Positions 24,660 through 33,283 of a stretch of DNA of 64,000 nucleotides are shown here, piece by piece. The stretch is taken from NCBI RefSeq assembly GCF_963667135.1, contig NZ_OY762974.1, positions 1,612,001 through 1,676,000 of the forward strand, in the 5' to 3' direction. Source of the stretch: an uncultured Macellibacteroides sp. GTDB lineage: Bacteria > Bacteroidota > Bacteroidia > Bacteroidales > Tannerellaceae. Each line of letters opens with the position of its first letter. The stretch's first letter is position 1. The position numbers were made by a program, and so were the translations under genes. The notes under the pieces were generated by a model. It was not told the origin of the DNA and ran no database searches. It saw only the letters and a program-made list of their open reading frames with translations.

Positions 24660-27473
24660 TTATTTGGCGGGTTCCATTACTACTTCTACGGTATTGCCTT
24701 GTTTTAACAACGTTTTGGCCAGGGCCTGAATGCCGGCGGGGGTGATGGCTTTCAGGGTGGTTTCGTAGGTTGTATGATCGTCTCGCTTTTTATCGTAGTA
24801 TGTGTCCAGGGTATTGAGCCAGTAGCTGTTTTCCTGCAGTGCTTCGGCATGCTTTTTCAGCATATTTTCCTTTGTTTTGTTAAAGTCTTCCACGCGTGGT
24901 CCGGTTTCGGAAATTCTTTTAAGCTCGTTATGCACAATTGCATTCATCTGTGCACGTTTGGCCGGATCGGTGTCGAAGTAAGTTTGCAGGATCGTTTGTC
25001 CTTCGGGGAAGCTTGCAATCTTCACGGAAGTCTGCACGCCATAGGTTCCTCCTTCGTCTTCACGAACCTTTTCCGTGTAAACTAAATCGAGAATTTGTTT
25101 CAGCATGGTTATAGTCAGCCTGTTTTCCAAAGTAAAAGGCAGATTTCCGCTGAAGAAATTAACAATTGATGCCTTTGGTGTTTGCAAAGAGCGGGCAAAG
25201 TGATTGGTATAGGTGCCATTGCGCAATACAGGAACCTCTTTTACATTCCCTTTTTCCACCCGTTTCAATGAGGGAAGGGTAGCCAGGTATTGTTGTATAA
25301 AAGGTTTCAGCGTATCCGGATTTACATTTCCTACGAACGTGAAAATGAAGTCTGACGCGTCTGCGTATCTTTCTTTATACATGTCCAGGATACGTTGGTA
25401 GCTTATTTGCGCAAAGTCGGCTTCTTTTAAACGCTGAACCCTGGGGTTTCCGTCGTAGATAGCTTTGGTAATCGTATCGCTAAAGGCAACCATAGGATTC
25501 AGTTCTAGGTTCTGAAGCTGGGCTTTCATGCGTCCTTCGAAAGAAGTATAGGCTTCTGTATCCGGGCGCAAGGCTGTAAACTGAAGGTAGATAAGCTGAC
25601 AAAGGGTTTCCAGATCGGCCGGTGTTGAGCGTCCATTCAGACTTTCGTTGTCCAATCCCAGACTTGCTGATAAAGAAACCTGCTTTCCTGCAAGTACTTT
25701 TGTTAAATCAGTGGCACTGAAATTGCCTAACCCACCAAGGCCGATTACTTCGTTAAAGAGCTTAAGGTTGGGTACATCAGCCTTCCCGAACAAGGTACTT
25801 CCGCCCGGGCTGGTAGCTGTCATCAGTATTTCATCTTTCTTATACTCGGTTTGTTTTACAACCACTTTAACGCCGTTTCCAAGGGTGAACACGGTAGATC
25901 CAAAGAGCGGATCAACCTCTTGCTTTGTAATTTTACCCGGGGCAGGAAGATTGGCAACCAACGGCTCGTTGGATATAGTTTCTTTATACGGTTCTACGGC
26001 TATTTTTTGAGCCTTCATGAAGGTACGAAGCAGTTCATCTTCCGAAGGGTAGGTGAGGCCTTCTTTTGCCGGACCCGTAAGAGAGATGACAATGTTTTTC
26101 TCCCCAATCATGTCCTGTATATACTGATTTACCTGTTCTACGGGAATGCCGGGTGCAATTTGGTTGATTAACGTATATTCCATTTCTATACCCGGAATGT
26201 AGCCTCCGTCTGTAAAGTGAGAAACATATTCGTTTGTATAGGCATCGTTTTTCTGTTTTTCGCGCTCATTGAACTGGGTTTCGTAGCTTTTCAGCACATT
26301 GATTCGTGCTCGTTCGTATTCCGAAGCTGTGAATCCGTACTGTTTAAGCCGTTGTGTTTCGGCAACCATGGCGGTAAGAGATTCGTTTATCTTTCCTTCT
26401 TTAGCCAGACAAGCGACCGACCACGCGTCTTTGGATTTGGCAATCATGTAATCGCCGTCCGATGCCTGTGCATCTACGAAGGGAGGATTTCCTTTCTGAA
26501 GAAGTTCATTGAACCGGTCGGTCATCATGGTACTGGCAACGTTGCGGATATAATCCATTACAAGTCCCATTGGAGTGGCGTACAAGTCGCGCGGCAGTTT
26601 ATCGTGTTTATAGAAAAGATACAAAATAATGTTGGATGCCTCCTTGTCGGTTGCAACCGATACCAGCGGCAGATCGTTGTCGGGAACCTGATGCATTTCT
26701 CTTACGGCAGCGTTTACTGGTGATGGAATATCGGCAAACATAGTTTTTAAACGGGCTTCCACCACGTCAACGTCTACATCGCCTACAATAATTACCGATT
26801 GCAAATCGGGACGGTACCACTTTTTATAATAGGCGCGCAGTTCTTCGGGTTTGAAATTATTGATAACATCGATCGAACCGATGGGCATACGGTTTGCGTA
26901 ACGGCTTCCCGGATACATTTTGGGCAGTTGCTGCTCCCATAAGCGTGCCTGTGCATCCTGACGTGTACGCCATTCTTCGCGGATAACGCCTCTTTCTTTT
27001 TCTATGGCCGTATCTTCCAACGCAATAAAGCCTGACCAGTCGTGCAGAATAAGCATACAGGAGTCAACAACATCCTGTCGGGTTACCGGTGCATTCATTA
27101 TCATATAAACGGTCTCGTCGAACGATGTATACGCATTCAGGTTTTCTCCGCCACGTATTCCAACGCTTTCTGTATAGTCGTCGATGCCATGGTTCGGAAA
27201 ATTCTTTGATCCATTGAAGGCCATGTGTTCCAAGAAGTGAGCCAGACCAGCCTGAGAATCTTCTTCCTGCATGGAACCTACTCGCTGCGCGATGTAGAAG
27301 TCGGCTCTTTCTTTAGGTTGTTCGTTGTGCCGGATGTAATAGGTTAATCCGTTGGTAAGCTTCCCATATCTCACCTTCGGGTCGATAGGAAGTGGTTGCA
27401 TTTCCTGCTGAGCCATAACAGGCATAAAAATGCCGGCTACAAGCAACAATAATAATAAAGTACGATTTTTCAT
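24660..27473 (-). CDS. M16 family zinc metalloprotease (PqqL-like), exported
   Basis: This 937-residue protein has a signal peptide (about residues 1-21, ending VMAQ). An active M16 peptidase domain carries the inverse zinc motif HFLEH (His79, Glu82, His83). Further M16 domains without that motif follow, giving the full-length PqqL/insulinase-like two-half layout. It degrades or processes peptides, probably in the periplasm. The catalytic context GGENLNAYTSFDETVY is intact. It is monocistronic, with its own promoter element at 27532-27539 and a terminator after it. Confidence 0.92.
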   Translation of the reverse strand: MKNRTLLLLLLVAGIFMPVMAQQEMQPLPIDPKVRYGKLTNGLTYYIRHNEQPKERADFYIAQRVGSMQEEDSQAGLAHFLEHMAFNGSKNFPNHGIDDYTESVGIRGGENLNAYTSFDETVYMIMNAPVTRQDVVDSCMLILHDWSGFIALEDTAIEKERGVIREEWRTRQDAQARLWEQQLPKMYPGSRYANRMPIGSIDVINNFKPEELRAYYKKWYRPDLQSVIIVGDVDVDVVEARLKTMFADIPSPVNAAVREMHQVPDNDLPLVSVATDKEASNIILYLFYKHDKLPRDLYATPMGLVMDYIRNVASTMMTDRFNELLQKGNPPFVDAQASDGDYMIAKSKDAWSVACLAKEGKINESLTAMVAETQRLKQYGFTASEYERARINVLKSYETQFNEREKQKNDAYTNEYVSHFTDGGYIPGIEMEYTLINQIAPGIPVEQVNQYIQDMIGEKNIVISLTGPAKEGLTYPSEDELLRTFMKAQKIAVEPYKETISNEPLVANLPAPGKITKQEVDPLFGSTVFTLGNGVKVVVKQTEYKKDEILMTATSPGGSTLFGKADVPNLKLFNEVIGLGGLGNFSATDLTKVLAGKQVSLSASLGLDNESLNGRSTPADLETLCQLIYLQFTALRPDTEAYTSFEGRMKAQLQNLELNPMVAFSDTITKAIYDGNPRVQRLKEADFAQISYQRILDMYKERYADASDFIFTFVGNVNPDTLKPFIQQYLATLPSLKRVEKGNVKEVPVLRNGTYTNHFARSLQTPKASIVNFFSGNLPFTLENRLTITMLKQILDLVYTEKVREDEGGTYGVQTSVKIASFPEGQTILQTYFDTDPAKRAQMNAIVHNELKRISETGPRVEDFNKTKENMLKKHAEALQENSYWLNTLDTYYDKKRDDHTTYETTLKAITPAGIQALAKTLLKQGNTVEVVMEPAK

Positions 27474-27531
27474 TCTGAATAAAGTTATTAATTTGTCTCC
27501 GTTATGAGAGGAGGGTTTCTTATTCAGAAAA

Positions 27532-27539
27532 CAAAAATA
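27532..27539 (-). promoter_or_regulatory. -7 promoter element for the M16 protease
   Basis: The minus strand reads TATTTTTG (TAnnTTTG), 59 bp upstream of the M16 start codon. Confidence 0.4.
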
Positions 27540-27653
27540 ACCGATAATTTTAATATTTAATATATTTTGACTTATTTCTTGTTTGTTTTTGTTTGATTAA
27601 AGCTTTTTGGCTAAAATATGCATGTTCTTTAACATGTTTTATTTGAAAAAGAC

Positions 27654-27684
27654 TTGACAAAACTTGCTTAAGCATGTATCTTTG
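27654..27684 (+). promoter_or_regulatory. Promoter of small RNA copy A
   Basis: TTG at 27654-27656, a 20-bp spacer, then TATCTTTG at 27677-27684 forms a full Bacteroidota-type promoter. No reading frame follows it on the plus strand, only the RNA candidate and its terminator. Confidence 0.65.
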
Positions 27685-27690
27685 TATCGT

Positions 27691-27794
27691 GGTTTTTTCA
27701 TAATAGTATTAGATTTAAGGTTAACAAAGTTTGGTTAGGGGATGTCGGGATGACATCCTTTAATTGTTTATAGGGGGAGTGATCTCCCTTTTTT
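27691..27794 (+). ncRNA. Putative small RNA, copy A of a repeated family
   Basis: This stretch is bounded by a strong promoter on the left and an intrinsic terminator on the right. It contains a T-rich start, then ATTAGATTTAAGGTTAACAA (27709-27728), which is almost repeated in copy B at 33 kb. A hairpin follows, GGATGTC/GACATCC (27740-27746 with 27752-27758). The terminator is GGGAG/CTCCC plus six T (27775-27794), whose T-run overlaps the dprA stop codon on the other strand. I recall the TTAGATTTAAGGTTAACAA block from other Bacteroidota intergenic regions but cannot name a family. The start coordinate is estimated from the promoter. Confidence 0.6.
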
Positions 27795-28902
27795 ATTTTA
27801 TAAGCTTATACATGCCGCCCGGCATGGTTTTAATTTCTCCGTTCATTTCAAGTTCAAACAGCTGAGCCGACAATTCCCTTACCGGCATATTCAGCGAAAT
27901 GGCAATCTGATTAATATGAAGGTCCTTTTTCTCTTTAAGAAGCGCAACAATGGGATGATTATTTTCATCTTCAAAACAAAGGCTGGCTTGTTGAGGCGAA
28001 GTTGCAGGCTTTTCGTCGGTTTCCCAACGAAGGGAGGCAATCAGATCGGCGGCGCAGGTAATAAGTCCCGCTTTGTTTTCTCGTATTATCTTATTACACC
28101 CTTTGGATTGTTCGTCTTTAACCCTTCCCGGGAAAGAATACACATCGCGCCCGTAAGAGAATGCTATGTCTGCGGTGATAAGAGATCCTCCCTTTTCCGA
28201 CGATTCAATCACGATGGTCGCTTCGGAAAGTCCTGCTACGATACGGTTCCGTTTTACAAAATTCTGTTTGTCGGGATTGGTTCCACTGGGAAAGTCGGTT
28301 ACCAGCCCCCCCTGTTGAAGCATCTCTACAGCAGTATTCCGGTGAACGGCCGGATAGATACGGTCCAGTCCGTGAGCAAGCACTCCTACAGTTGACAGTC
28401 CGTTCTGCAGTGCGCTGCGATGCGCACAGATATCAATTCCGTAAGCCAGACCGCTTATCACCAATAAGTCGGGGAAGTGAACAGCCAATTCCCGAAGCAG
28501 CGCTTCGGTAAGCTCTTTACCGTAATTGGTGGCGTTGCGTGTACCCACTATACTGATTACCCGCGGCACATCCAGATTAATATTCCCTTTGCTGTAGAAT
28601 AAAACAGGAGCGTCTTCGCACTGGCGTAAACGCATAGGGTAGGAGTCGTCTGTAAAGAAGTGGCAATCTATTTTATTCTTTTCGGCAAAAGCAAGCTCCG
28701 TTTCCGCCCGTTGCAATACATCGGCTTTCTGAATCTCGGCCGATATAGCCGGACCGATACCCGTAATGTTTTCGAGCAGGTGTCTTTTCTCTGTGAAAAT
28801 GGCTTCCACATCACCTAAAGCTTCCAGAAGATGGCGGGCAAGAATGTCGCCCACCCCGTTTATCATAGTAAGGCCAATTTGGTAAATTCGTTTGTCTGTC
28901 AT
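27793..28902 (-). CDS. dprA: DNA-processing protein DprA
   Basis: This 369-residue protein loads RecA on incoming single-stranded DNA during natural transformation; it is widespread even in species not known to be competent. It shows the Rossmann-like DprA core: ISIVGTRNATNYG, ISGLAYGIDICAHRSAL, FVKRNRIVAGLSEATIVIE, and KGGSLITADIAFSYGRDVYSFPG. An N-terminal helix-hairpin-helix-like segment (LLENITGIGPAISAEI) and a C-terminal winged-helix domain (LLKEKKDLHINQIAISL) complete the usual layout. It lies 25 bp after the thioesterase gene on the same strand. Confidence 0.95.
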   Translation of the reverse strand: MTDKRIYQIGLTMINGVGDILARHLLEALGDVEAIFTEKRHLLENITGIGPAISAEIQKADVLQRAETELAFAEKNKIDCHFFTDDSYPMRLRQCEDAPVLFYSKGNINLDVPRVISIVGTRNATNYGKELTEALLRELAVHFPDLLVISGLAYGIDICAHRSALQNGLSTVGVLAHGLDRIYPAVHRNTAVEMLQQGGLVTDFPSGTNPDKQNFVKRNRIVAGLSEATIVIESSEKGGSLITADIAFSYGRDVYSFPGRVKDEQSKGCNKIIRENKAGLITCAADLIASLRWETDEKPATSPQQASLCFEDENNHPIVALLKEKKDLHINQIAISLNMPVRELSAQLFELEMNGEIKTMPGGMYKLIK

Positions 28903-28927
28903 AGTGGTTGTTTCATGTCGTAGATAA

Positions 28928-29335
28928 TCATGTAAGGTTATGTCTTTTCAAAAGATCGTCGAAATACTCGCCGCGGGTAAGTCGGCCGTTGTCTACCACC
29001 ACCGATTCTACCACTCCTTTTACGGAAAGCGCACCGTCGCTGTCGCGGTAAATATCCTGAAGAAACTGCAGCCGGGGCCCGTTCTTCACAATATTCAGGC
29101 AAGAGGTAAATGTATCGCCGCTGCGAAGCGCATTTTTGTATTGGATATCCACCCTCGAAACGAAGGCATCGATCCCTTTCTCGTGCATGGCCCCGAAATT
29201 CTCGCCCAGTGATTCAAGAAACTCATGGCGGGTATGTTCCAGATAATGCTGGTAATTGGCATTGTTTACAACACCTTGCAAGTCGCATTCGTAATCGCGG
29301 ACCTTCATTGTTAGTTTAAACAAGTATGTTTTCAT
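28928..29335 (-). CDS. YbgC/FcbC-type acyl-CoA thioesterase
   Basis: This 135-residue hotdog thioesterase has the catalytic Asp context YECDLQGVVNNANYQHYLEH typical of the 4-hydroxybenzoyl-CoA thioesterase/YbgC group. It is cytoplasmic; its natural substrate is unknown. The ATG at 29335 (MKTYLFKL) was chosen over 29380. The longer form would start within the hairpin of the upstream terminator and adds a non-conserved stretch. It probably forms a transcription unit with dprA. Confidence 0.85.
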   Translation of the reverse strand: MKTYLFKLTMKVRDYECDLQGVVNNANYQHYLEHTRHEFLESLGENFGAMHEKGIDAFVSRVDIQYKNALRSGDTFTSCLNIVKNGPRLQFLQDIYRDSDGALSVKGVVESVVVDNGRLTRGEYFDDLLKRHNLT

Positions 29336-29349
29336 CGTTGGATCTCTAA

Positions 29350-29390
29350 AATAAAAATCAGACCCTTGCTTTAATAGCAAAGATCTGATT
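29350..29390 (-). terminator. Intrinsic terminator after the U32 gene
   Basis: On the minus strand AATCAGA pairs with TCTGATT (29356-29362 and 29384-29390). An inner TTGCT/AGCAA stem supports it (29366-29370 and 29376-29380), and a T-rich run follows (29350-29355). It separates the U32 gene from the thioesterase-dprA pair. Confidence 0.7.
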
Positions 29391-29405
29391 CAATAGTATC
29401 GTTTG

Positions 29406-30665
29406 TTATTTAAATTCTTTTTTCTGTTCTACTGGAACCATTTTGTAAAGACGGTCGGAAGGACGTACCTTTTCGTTTACCTTAAAGGAGAAGCGTTCGC
29501 CTTTCACGGTTTCTTCCACCGGCTTCATATCAACCCGAATCTCTTCGATCTTCTGCATAACAGCTCCGGTAGTCGGACCCGAAATCAATATATCGTCGCC
29601 CACTTTAAGCGAGCCCGATTCCATTTCGAATTCGGCAACACCCAGTGAATTGAAATATTTCACACCTTTGGCCACATATACTTTGCGTTTGGTTGAACCA
29701 GAGCCGTATTTGCTGCTCCATTCGCCCAAACGTTGTCCCAGGTAGTAACCATCCCAGAAACCCCGGTTAAATACAGAAGCCAGACGTTCGTCCCAGTCAG
29801 CCACCTTTTCGTCCGTAAAGGAATCGTTGCAATAGGCCTGAATCGCTTCCTTGTAGCAAGATACCACCGTGCGAACATATTCCGGTCCGCGGGCACGTCC
29901 TTCAATCTTGAACACCCGTACACCCGCATCAAGCATTTTATTCATGAAATGGATGGTCTTCAAGTCTTTGGGAGACATGATATATTGGTTGTCTATATCC
30001 AGTTCGATGTTGCTTTCCTTGTCTTTTACAGTATAACCGCGACGGCAGATCTGCATGCAAGCTCCCCGGTTAGCCGAAGCATTCATTTCGTGCAGACTAA
30101 GGTAACACTTACCCGAGACAGCCATACACAAAGCACCGTGCGCAAACATTTCGATACGTATTAATTCGCCGTTCGGACCTTTTATCTGTTGTTCCTGGAT
30201 CTGTTTGAATATTTCGCTAACCTGTTCGAGGTTTAGTTCGCGAGCCAGTACAACTACATCGGCAAACAGCGAATAAAACTTTAACGCTTCCACATTGGAA
30301 ATATTAAGCTGGGTAGAAAGATGCACTTCCACACCAATGCTTCTTGCATAACTCATTGGAGCAACATCCGAGGCAATGATTGCAGAAACATCGGCATCCT
30401 TTGCCGCATCGATAATTGTCCTCATTAAGGACAAATCCTCTCCGTATATAACTGTGTTAACAGTAAGGTAGCTTTTAATTCCGTGCTCTTTGCAGATTCC
30501 AACTATCTTATGTAAATCTTCTGTAGTAAAATTATTGGACGAACGTGAACGCATGTTCAGCCCTTCTATACCGAAATAAATAGAATCGGCACCCCCTTGT
30601 ATAGCAGCCATCAGTGATTCGTACGAACCAACCGGCGCCATTATTTCAAATTCTTTTTCGCTCAA
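29406..30665 (-). CDS. Peptidase U32 family protein (YegQ/TrhP-like)
   Basis: This 419-residue protein starts MAPVGSYESLMAAIQGGADSIYFG, the standard U32 N-terminus. It carries the family signature EMFAHGALCMAVSGKCYLS and a Cys-rich stretch (RGACMQICRRGY), followed by FKIEGRARGPEYV. U32 proteins of this group (TrhP in E. coli) act in prephenate-dependent 5-hydroxyuridine formation in tRNA rather than as proteases; that role here is inferred from family resemblance. It has its own promoter element and terminator. Confidence 0.9.
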   Translation of the reverse strand: MSEKEFEIMAPVGSYESLMAAIQGGADSIYFGIEGLNMRSRSSNNFTTEDLHKIVGICKEHGIKSYLTVNTVIYGEDLSLMRTIIDAAKDADVSAIIASDVAPMSYARSIGVEVHLSTQLNISNVEALKFYSLFADVVVLARELNLEQVSEIFKQIQEQQIKGPNGELIRIEMFAHGALCMAVSGKCYLSLHEMNASANRGACMQICRRGYTVKDKESNIELDIDNQYIMSPKDLKTIHFMNKMLDAGVRVFKIEGRARGPEYVRTVVSCYKEAIQAYCNDSFTDEKVADWDERLASVFNRGFWDGYYLGQRLGEWSSKYGSGSTKRKVYVAKGVKYFNSLGVAEFEMESGSLKVGDDILISGPTTGAVMQKIEEIRVDMKPVEETVKGERFSFKVNEKVRPSDRLYKMVPVEQKKEFK

Positions 30666-30693
30666 GTTATTGATGTTTAATGATTACAGGCTG

Positions 30694-30701
30694 CAAAGTT
30701 A
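30694..30701 (-). promoter_or_regulatory. -7 promoter element for the U32 gene
   Basis: The minus strand reads TAACTTTG, 29 bp upstream of the U32 ATG and just downstream of the esterase stop codon. Confidence 0.5.
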
Positions 30702-30708
30702 CAAAAAA

Positions 30709-31809
30709 TTAGTTCCATCCGGTAATGGTTCGGATAAAAGGAGTAAGTTCGCCGGCTCCTTTGTATTGCTGAGCCTTGGATGGATGCCAGCAGGCACCGT
30801 ATCCCAGACTTCCGTCGGTTGGCGTTAAATCAAAGCGGTATACCTGCTTATCTCCGGCTGCTTTTGCTTCTTCGGCCACCCGGTTAAGGGCTGCTTGTAC
30901 ATCAGCAAGCGGTTTTCCATTCAGCATACATCCGCTTAAGAGAATTATTTTTGCTTTTGGATAGTATCCACGCAGTGTTTTAAGAAAAGAACGGTAGCCT
31001 TGTTCCAGCAATTGGGTATCGTAGGGCTGGGTACTCACATCGTTTGTTCCCAGATTCACACAAACAACATCAGGTGTATAACGGTTAAAATCCCATACTT
31101 CGGTCGAATCCGTAAATAGTGTTTGGGTATACATGGCAGGCATGCAGTCAGGATTTCCTGCTTTAGGACCGTTATAATTTCTGTAGATGCCAATTCCCGA
31201 ACGGGCTACGACCAGACTTTGCGCATGTAGCGCCCGGGCTGTTGCAGCGGCATAGGTATAATAATGGTTTTCGGTTTCATCTTTAAATGGAGCATTTGGA
31301 TCTGTTACTTCCGTTCCAAAGCCGCAAGTGATGGAATTGCCGATGAATTCGATCTTTCTTTGCGGAAGAACCGGGGCTTCCGGTAGTGTTTTGCCCGGAT
31401 CTAATATAAAGCCACGGAATTCGGGGCGGCGTTGGTAGCCTTCATAAGCGAGACTTATGGTTACATCGTGAAGGGCGTCGGTTAAATTGTCTGCCAGTAA
31501 AACAACCGAATCGTTTTCAAGTGATGCTACCTTAAAGGGTTCTTGCTTATCAATTTCTACCATAAAATAACCACTGTTCGGCTTTACGCGCATAGAAAGT
31601 GAAGTCCCTACAAAACGGGCCCTTATTTGTACGCCGGGGTAGGTAAAGCGGGGAGATTCGGGATTTGTAAAACTAACCCGGCCAATATAGGAAATATTGG
31701 GGTGGCTTGCGGGGATAACGACTGGCTCTGATGAGCTTTGGGCATGGCTTGTTGCAAATAACAGCAGGCCAAAAATGAACAAAAAGACTTGAAAACGGTT
31801 CTTTTTCAT
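30709..31809 (-). CDS. CE2-like SGNH carbohydrate esterase, exported
   Basis: This 366-residue protein has a signal peptide (about residues 1-23, ending SHAQ). A beta-sandwich N-terminal domain (about 30-145) is followed by an SGNH hydrolase domain with nucleophile block FIGNSITCGFGTE, block III NLGTNDVS, and a catalytic His in CWHPSKAQQ. This two-domain layout is that of CE2 acetyl-esterases, which deacetylate xylan, mannan or related glycans. No Asp/Glu precedes the His at the usual DxxH place, a recognised feature of CE2 dyad enzymes. It is divergent from dusB. Confidence 0.88.
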   Translation of the reverse strand: MKKNRFQVFLFIFGLLLFATSHAQSSSEPVVIPASHPNISYIGRVSFTNPESPRFTYPGVQIRARFVGTSLSMRVKPNSGYFMVEIDKQEPFKVASLENDSVVLLADNLTDALHDVTISLAYEGYQRRPEFRGFILDPGKTLPEAPVLPQRKIEFIGNSITCGFGTEVTDPNAPFKDETENHYYTYAAATARALHAQSLVVARSGIGIYRNYNGPKAGNPDCMPAMYTQTLFTDSTEVWDFNRYTPDVVCVNLGTNDVSTQPYDTQLLEQGYRSFLKTLRGYYPKAKIILLSGCMLNGKPLADVQAALNRVAEEAKAAGDKQVYRFDLTPTDGSLGYGACWHPSKAQQYKGAGELTPFIRTITGWN

Positions 31810-31832
31810 AACATTAAGAATTTATAGCGCGG

Positions 31833-31840
31833 CAAATATA
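31833..31840 (-). promoter_or_regulatory. -7 promoter element for the CE2-like esterase
   Basis: The minus strand reads TATATTTG, 24 bp before the esterase ATG. Confidence 0.5.
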
Positions 31841-31863
31841 CATTATTCTTCTAAGAAAAGCCG

Positions 31864-31871
31864 TACTTTTG
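31864..31871 (+). promoter_or_regulatory. -7 promoter element for dusB
   Basis: TACTTTTG matches TAnnTTTG and faces dusB, leaving a leader of about 100 nt before the ATG at 31981. Confidence 0.5.
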
Positions 31872-31980
31872 CCGCCGATATACAAGATATCACAGTGGAT
31901 AAGGTTGTTATTTACAGCAGAATGTGATTGATAACAAGCCTGTTCCCTTATTCCTTTATTTTATAAAAATTATCAGCAAA

Positions 31981-32979
31981 ATGAAAATTGGTACTATAGA
32001 TTTAGGTGATCGTCCCGTATTTCTTGCACCCATGGAAGATGTTACTGATATAGCATTCCGGTTGATGTGCAAAAAATTTGGAGCCGATATGGTTTATACG
32101 GAGTTTGTTTCCAGCGATGCGCTGATACGTAATGTATCTAAAACACAGCAGAAACTTACCGTTGCCGAAGATGAGCGCCCCGTGGCTATTCAGATTTACG
32201 GTAGGGAAGTGGAACCCATGGTGGGCGCGGCTAAAATATGCGAAACCGCGCGGCCGGATATTCTGGACATTAATTTTGGTTGTCCTGTAAAAAAAGTGGC
32301 CGGAAAAGGTGCTGGATCGGGTATGCTGCGCAATATTCCCCTTATGCTTGAAATTACCCGCGAGGTGGTAAAGGCTGTGAACATTCCTGTTACGGTTAAA
32401 ACTCGTCTTGGATGGGATAACGACAGCAAGATTATTGTCGACCTGGCGGAACAGCTTCAGGATTGTGGTATTGCCGCCCTTACGATTCATGGCCGTACAC
32501 GAAGCCAGATGTATACAGGCGAAGCCGACTGGGAATTGATCGGGCAGGTAAAAAACAATCCGCGGATGCATATTCCGATTATCGGAAACGGAGATGTTAC
32601 TTCGCCCGAAATATGCAAGGAGCGTTTCGATACCTATGGTGTGGATGCGGTAATGATTGGACGTGGTAGTATTGGCCGTCCATGGATTTTTAAGGAGGTA
32701 AAGCATTATATGCAAACGAATGAGCTACTTGAGGCTGCTCCGTTTGAATGGTATCTGGATGTGTTGAAAAAGCAAGTTATGCAAAGTATCGAACGGTTGG
32801 ATGAACACCGGGGTATTTTACATATCAGACGCCATCTTGCTGCTACTCCGTTGTTTAAGGGAATTGCCGATTTTAAGTCGACCCGTATTGCTATGTTACG
32901 TGCTGAAACAGTTGACGAATTGTTTGGAATTCTGGATGAAATACCCGAAAAGTTCGGGATATGTTCAAAAAATGTTTGA
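31981..32979 (+). CDS. dusB: tRNA-dihydrouridine synthase
   Basis: This 332-residue FMN-dependent TIM-barrel enzyme reduces uridine to dihydrouridine in tRNA. Motifs are LAPMEDVTDIAFR, the catalytic Cys loop NFGCPVKKVAGKGAGSGML, VKTRLGW, LTIHGRTRSQMYTGEADW and GNGDVTS, followed by IGRGSIGRPWIF. The group is DusB-like. The start at 31981 (MKIGTIDLGDRPVFL) replaces the ATG at 31924, whose extra 19 residues do not fit the family. Confidence 0.95.
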   Translation: MKIGTIDLGDRPVFLAPMEDVTDIAFRLMCKKFGADMVYTEFVSSDALIRNVSKTQQKLTVAEDERPVAIQIYGREVEPMVGAAKICETARPDILDINFGCPVKKVAGKGAGSGMLRNIPLMLEITREVVKAVNIPVTVKTRLGWDNDSKIIVDLAEQLQDCGIAALTIHGRTRSQMYTGEADWELIGQVKNNPRMHIPIIGNGDVTSPEICKERFDTYGVDAVMIGRGSIGRPWIFKEVKHYMQTNELLEAAPFEWYLDVLKKQVMQSIERLDEHRGILHIRRHLAATPLFKGIADFKSTRIAMLRAETVDELFGILDEIPEKFGICSKNV

Positions 32980-33038
32980 TTTATATCAAATTTGCATGCT
33001 TATGAAACAATAACACAATTAATTGTATCAATACTTGA

Positions 33039-33068
33039 TTGAATATGGAAGAGTTCGTTTTATATTTG
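33039..33068 (+). promoter_or_regulatory. Promoter of small RNA copy B
   Basis: TTG at 33039-33041, a 19-bp spacer, and TATATTTG at 33061-33068 form a full Bacteroidota promoter with no reading frame directly after it. Confidence 0.6.
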
Positions 33069-33074
33069 CAACGA

Positions 33075-33197
33075 GTTTTTTTCATAGTATTTTAGATCTA
33101 AGGTTAACAAGTCTTTGCAAAGAAGGAATCGGGAGATTGTTTCATTGAAAAGCAAAAAAAATTGCCTTCTCAACCGAATTGTTGAGGAGGCTTTTTT
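33075..33197 (+). ncRNA. Putative small RNA, copy B of a repeated family
   Basis: It has the same architecture as copy A at 27.7 kb. A promoter is followed by a T-rich start, then TTTTAGATCTAAGGTTAACAA (33090-33110), then a variable middle. The terminator is a strong stem, GCCTTCTCAAC (33164-33174) with GTTGAGGAGGC (33181-33191), followed by six T. The 5' block is conserved with copy A while the 3' half differs. It occupies most of the 304-bp gap between dusB and the first GIN-domain gene. The 5' end is an estimate. Confidence 0.6.
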
Positions 33198-33283
33198 ATT
33201 TTTATAAATTTATTGCTTTACGTGTAACCTTTATACGTATATTAACGTCTTATTTCAAGATAAGAAATATAAATTGAAAAGTT

